Below the pieces are notes generated by a model. The model was not told the DNA's origin and ran no database searches. It worked only from the letters and a program-made list of their open reading frames with translations. A stretch of DNA of 64,000 bases from Babylonia areolata (taxonomy: Eukaryota > Mollusca > Gastropoda > Neogastropoda > Buccinidae): positions 39,182,878-39,246,877 of the forward strand of contig NC_134887.1 of NCBI RefSeq assembly GCF_041734735.1. Reading direction: 5' to 3'. Within the stretch, counting starts at the first letter, position 1. Every line of letters starts with the position of its first letter. The position numbers and the translations under genes are program-made. Positions 59,850-64,000 of this stretch are shown piece by piece.

Positions 59850-60352
59850 GATCTCAGGAGAGCAACAAAATGGTCCCCGGGCTGGCAAATAGTACATATG
59901 ACTGAGGAGCGCCCAGCCAGTACCGTAGGGACCGGCAGAGGAGACATGATTGAGGCCCACAAGTTTACCCATGGACTGTATAAAGTGGAAAGCCCCCTGG
60001 TCAGTCCTAGAAAACAGTAACAGACAGACCCGTGGGCATAACCTGAGACTCAAGAAGAGGCCATGCAACGGACAAATGCGCCAGCACTACTTCTCCTTCC
60101 GGGTGGTGAACCTGTGGAACGCCTGACTGACCAGACTGTGGTCAGCGCCCCCTCTCTCAACGCTTTCAAAGCTAGCCGGCTGGACAATCACAGTGGGCAG
60201 ACCGCATGTACAAATTGCGGTAAAAGGAAAAAGAAACAAGAAAAAGTGTATTGGACGTTATGATAAAAAGACTTCGAGTACTAAGACCAGAGTAAAGGCT
60301 GAGAAGCCTAAACATAGGTCTGCAACGATATATCATATCATATCATATCATT
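59850..60352 (+). mobile_element. LINE 3' end with C-terminal RT ORF and (ATATC)n tail
   Basis: The + strand encodes in pieces RGDMIEAHKFTHGLYKVESP, RGHNLRLKKRPCNGQMRQHY and FSFRVVNLWNA, then SAPSLNAFKASRLDNH, the standard C-terminal end of a CR1/jockey-like LINE RT. A stop follows NLWNA, and the N-terminal side is out of frame. It ends in TATCATATCATATCATATC at 60329-60350. 5'-truncated and inactive. Confidence 0.85.
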
Positions 60353-60854
60353 CAAGAGGCAAAAACTGAAACACACGAATATACAGAGTTCATTGTTTCT
60401 GTTTTCCTATACTGACGAAAGCAGATTTATGTTTTAAATCTAAAACTAAATGACACATGTGTGTATAGGTAGGCGCAGACAACCGCACGCAAGCGCCGTT
60501 GCATACCCACACCAGAGAGAGAGAGAGAGAGAGAGAGAAGTTGTCCTGATCCACCTTTACCTGAACAGTTTCAAAGCAGCGATTTGATTGGCAAGAGTGA
60601 AACGGTGGCATAAGATTCCTGTTTCGGTGTTTACACGTCGTCTCTATAACAACAGCAAACAGTTCCAACAAACTGTCCGCGCAAGGAGAGGAGACAGCTA
60701 GGAGTGCATGACTCGTTTTAGTTTGTTGGTGTGGACAGGAAAATAAAATTAGGTGTTAAAAAAGAAACGGGAATAAATGTTGTTGTTTTTTTATGTCAAG
60801 ACAAAACCTTGTTTTTCATCAACGTACACAGGACTTGTTCAGATTGAGAATGTT

Positions 60855-60857
60855 TCA

Positions 60858-60897
<40 letters not shown>

Positions 60898-61013
60898 GGG
60901 GGGGGGGATGCGTGCGTGCGTTCGCGCGAGTGTTCTTCAGTTTAACGTCTATCCACATAATGAAGTGATTTTTGACGAACCGAACGAACGTGTGTGCGTG
61001 CCAGTGCGCACTT

Positions 61014-61057
<44 letters not shown>

Positions 61058-61074
61058 CGTGTGTGTGTGTGTGC

Positions 61075-61105
<31 letters not shown>

Positions 61106-61181
61106 AGGGGAGTGAGGGGGGATACGTGCGTGCGTGCGTGCGTGCGAGTGTTCTTCAGGTGTGTTGGGTTGTTGGGTTGCT

Positions 61182-61227
<46 letters not shown>

Positions 61228-61240
61228 GTGTTGTGTTGTG
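60855..61240. repeat. (GT)n microsatellite cluster with recurring motif
   Basis: GT runs at 60860-60893, 61016-61056, 61060-61105 and 61182-61226. CTTCAGTTTAACGTCTATCC at 60936 and TTTTACGTCTTCCACTTTAA at 61333 are copies of the motif seen beside other GT tracts. GTTCTTCAG recurs at 60931 and 61149. Confidence 0.92.
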
Positions 61241-61379
61241 TTGTGTGTCTGACCGTCTCAGTGTCTGCATGCCTGTCTGTCTGTGTCTTTGTGTCTGTGC
61301 GTCTGTATGTGAGTTAGTTATATCAATATTAAATTTTACGTCTTCCACTTTAAGTAATATTCGACAAATGAGTTCTTTC

Positions 61380-62445
61380 TCAAGTTTCGTTTCACGCCTA
61401 TCCATAATTGTGATTTTAGACGAAAATCTGACCCCTTCTGTCCGTATAGCACCCGGCCATGCCTCAGGTCATTACTACTTTCCCTGTTCCTCTCTCCTCA
61501 GTTAGCTTAAAAAAAAAGAGTAGAACCAAAATGAAACAAACTAACTATCAAACAACAGAATTACAAGAAATGGAGCTCCTAACCAAACTCTGAACTATTT
61601 CAAACACATGCTGACTGTCATAAAATATTTCCAATGGAAACATATAGAACTGCAGATTTTATAACTGAAATTGGTAATATTAAAGTTTTCAACTGTTCAC
61701 ACTCACGTGATATACAGATAGATAGAATGTCTTGTATTTTATTAATATCTTTTCCTGTTACAAACAGATTCCTCTGTGTGAAATTCGGGCTGCTCTCCCA
61801 AGGCAGACTGAGCGCGTCGCTACACTACAGCGCCACCCTTTTCAGTTTGTGTGTATTTTTTCCTGCGTGCAGTTTTATTTGTTTTTCCTATCGAAGTGGT
61901 TTCTTTCAACAGATTTTTGCCAGGGACAACACTTTTGTTGTCGTGCCGGGTTCTTTTACGTGCGCTAAGTGCACTGCTGCACACGGGGCCTCGGTTTATC
62001 GTCTCATCCGAATGTCAGTGATTAGCGTCCAGACCACCACTCAAGGTCTAGTGGAGGGGGAGAAAATACCAGCAACTGAGCCATGATTAGAGCTCAGATT
62101 CTTTCGCATCCTAGGCGGACGCGTCACCTCTAAGCCATCACTCCACATGACAGATAATTTATATATAGATATATGTATATGGATATATATAGATAGATAG
62201 ATAGATATGATGTATGTATATGATATGCATGTGGATAATTTCATTACCACAAATGCAAGTCGATTTAAAAGCAAATTCTGTTTTCATAGCATCCAGTCGT
62301 AGTTTGTACAGTTGACTGGTGAACCTTCTGTTACTGCAATGCCCAGCTTTTGTTTTAAAGAAAACAATACGATCAATTTTGCATGAACTATAGTTACCAT
62401 TATATCTGACAGGATCAGACTCCTGTTTCACCGCTGAGTTTATTT
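61380..62445 (+). repeat. Dispersed repeat B, copy 2, split by a SINE
   Basis: CTATCCATAATTGTGATTTT, CTACTTTCCCTGTTCCTCTC, AACTCTGAACTATTTCAAAC, then the SINE at 61750-62145, then GATATGCATGTGGATAATTT and CATTACCACAAATGCAAGTC. Same order as 16570-16975 and extends further. Confidence 0.75.
61750..62145 (-). mobile_element. Family 1 SINE, near full length
   Basis: TTCCTCTGTGTGAAATTCGG, GCGTCGCTACACTACAGCGC, TCGTCTCATCCGAATG and the head GAGTGATGGCTTAGAGGTGA. GATAGATAGA flanks it on both sides, partly from microsatellite sequence. Confidence 0.88.
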
Positions 62446-62489
62446 ACATGGCTGATAATGCGTGTCAGTGACGGATGCGTGTCAATCAA

Positions 62490-62512
62490 CACGCGCGCGC
62501 GCGCGTGCGTGC

Positions 62513-62559
<47 letters not shown>

Positions 62560-62562
62560 CGT
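62490..62562. repeat. (GC)n/(GT)n microsatellite
   Basis: CGCGCGCGCGCGTGCGTGCG followed by (GT)n. Confidence 0.93.
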
Positions 62563-63300
62563 GAAAGAAAGTATGCACGCTCGACAGGTTGCTCGGCGGG
62601 AGACGGACTGGAGAGGAAACTCGAACTCGAATGTTTTATTGGGGATAAAGGATAAGCTACAGGCATCTTTTCACCATGCCCTCACATAAGAAAAGAGACA
62701 GGAAAAAATGCAACGCGGAGAACAGAAGGAAGGAATAGATGGAGGAGAAAGATAAAGGAAAAGAGAAGGAGAAAAACAAAAACAAAAAAAACAACAACAA
62801 AAACAACAAAAAAACACCAACCGAATAAAAGTAATATTATTCCTTAACAAGGGGCCTGGAATTGCCATAGGCAGCCTGAGACCGGCTAGCTCAGAAGGGC
62901 GAAAAGTACAGGTGCAGTAGCCTGCCGGTAAAACCCACCAAGAGTAGCTTTTAATTTCCACTGTCTAGGCCATTTTCTTTCTATCCTTCTAACGTCTTTT
63001 TCTTTTCTCGCAACTCGACGCAACCCCCTTTACAGCGGCAGAGTAATCAACTTGATAATTGTGGCCGTCAAATGGATGAAAATGAAGCTGAAGGTGAAGT
63101 GTGCACGTGGCATTGACGCCACCCTTGCCCATGTGTGCACTCAGCGGCTGTTCGGCCCTCGCCAGTGCACTGACCCCTCCCCCTCTCTTCCGTTCCCCCC
63201 CCCCCCCCACCCCCCAAAACCCCCACCGTTGTGTTTACAGGAAAAAATAACGACAGCAAAAAAACAAAAACAAACAAACAAATAAACAAACAAACAAATA
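62563..63300. other. Unassigned A-rich and complex sequence
   Basis: A-rich run (62690-62825) and a moderately GC-rich block (62840-63230). No recognised gene or repeat. Confidence 0.3.
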
Positions 63301-63302
63301 AA

Positions 63303-63303
<1 letters not shown>

Positions 63304-63385
<82 letters not shown>
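63304..63385. repeat. (AC)n-(AT)n microsatellite
   Basis: AC run of about 66 bp, then ATATATATATAT. Confidence 0.96.
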
Positions 63386-63589
63386 CGATCACCGCACCAT
63401 TAGATTGGATTATGCATGATACGGTGTGATATAGAGTGACTAATAAATCCAGGCCCAGATGTCTTCGTTTTCCACAACTAAGTGTAAAAAAAAAAAATAA
63501 AATAAAAAAGAATCTTGTTTTAGCCATGGGGTTTGGTGGTTGCTTAAAAAAAAACCTCTCATTATTAGTGCTCATGCTGGTTATGTATC

Positions 63590-63990
63590 ACCTCCAAAGA
63601 AAAGTGAGTGTGGACAGCAAACGACAGATGTTATTCATTGTCGAAGTAGCTGGGCGTCAATCCTCGATCGATACGAAGCTCGGTGCTTTAAGCTGTGTTC
63701 GTCATTGGCTGAAATCGCTGAAAATGAACAATGATAGACTACCACGTAAATCTCATAATATGTTATATGATACAGACCTCAAAGGAAAAAGAAACTGGGT
63801 ATCAAATATGCGAAAATTGTCTTGAGGGATTTGGATTTGGGTGTGTTTGGGTGTATCAATTACTGAAGTGGTTTGGGAAGAGACTATGTTTTTGAAAACT
63901 TTTAGTCCGCGTTTACTAGATAATAGATGGCAAAGCTGGGGGGGGGGGGGGGGGGATTATGGCCAATTGAATGATAGATCTGATTGCACA
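63590..63990 (+). mobile_element. LINE RT C-terminal fragment, reaching towards the window end
   Basis: The frame ending at 63825 encodes LFIVEVAGRQSSIDTKLGAL, SCVRHWLKSLKMNNDRLPRK and SHNMLYDTDLKGKRNWVSNM, resembling the xxYGELGRxPLxxxxxxxxIxYWLKL..MxxxRLPKKxYxML segment after the RT domain of molluscan LINEs. Past a stop, TFLKTFSPRLLDNRWQSW-like residues (visible as LKTFSPRLLDNRWQSWG) continue the family pattern up to a G-run at 63941. A degraded copy. Confidence 0.7.
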
Positions 63991-64000
63991 CAGAATCTGT

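Noticed and set aside
63052-63230. Small + strand frame with VKWMKMKLKVKCARGID
   Set aside because: No family resemblance, no splice context and a C-run at its end; not enough to call a gene.
1-64000. Retrovirus-like, LTR or Polinton sequences
   Set aside because: No LTR pair, gag/pol/env, integrase or capsid-like sequence was recognised anywhere in the window.

Overview
This is a eukaryotic nuclear window, most likely from a mollusc (a gastropod is my best guess). The reasons are small exons in long AT-rich introns, abundant (CA/GT)n, (CT)n and (CTT)n tracts, many tRNA-derived SINEs, TTAA-flanked MITEs and LINE 3' ends, and the protein similarity of the two genes found. The species is an inference.

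Two protein-coding genes are supported, facing each other tail to tail. On the + strand (63-21442), the last eight exons of a TTD14-like gene (TRPL translocation defect protein 14 family; P-loop NTPase-like N-terminal region plus a CYTH/triphosphate-tunnel-like C-terminal region) run to a stop codon. The first exons, including the Walker A region, lie upstream of the window. On the - strand (57799-43834), eight exons join in phase into a 311-residue NUDT9-type ADP-ribose pyrophosphatase with an intact Nudix box. One of its introns appears to be GC-AG. All exon junctions were placed by eye from AG/GT sites, codon phase and remembered family sequences.

Layout: 0-21.4 kb, TTD14-like exons with introns full of repeats: a 1.5-kb pyrimidine-rich minisatellite, TTAA elements, decayed tandem copies of an exon/intron junction, LINE 3' ends, and a 2-kb AATACC-like low-complexity tract. 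21.4-38 kb, the 3' flank or long 3' UTR of TTD14 plus repeats (104-bp, 54-bp and 46-bp tandem arrays). 38-43.8 kb, the probable 3' UTR or flank of the - strand gene. 43.8-57.8 kb, NUDT9 with repeat-rich introns, including a 1.1-kb 43/44-bp array in which nearly every unit carries a small hairpin. 57.8-64 kb, the 5' flank of NUDT9 with two LINE remnants, microsatellites and a repeat split by a SINE.

No prokaryotic-type system, CRISPR array or defence island is present. The most distinctive signals are (i) an intron that keeps tandem fossil copies of the neighbouring exon's 3' end and splice donor, which double as an empty-site record of a TTAA transposon insertion; (ii) a set of TTAA-bounded elements, several with subterminal palindromes or a foldback; (iii) a short motif that recurs beside (GT)n tracts; (iv) the GC-AG intron; and (v) the pairing of two genes that are each linked by family to TRP-channel biology.
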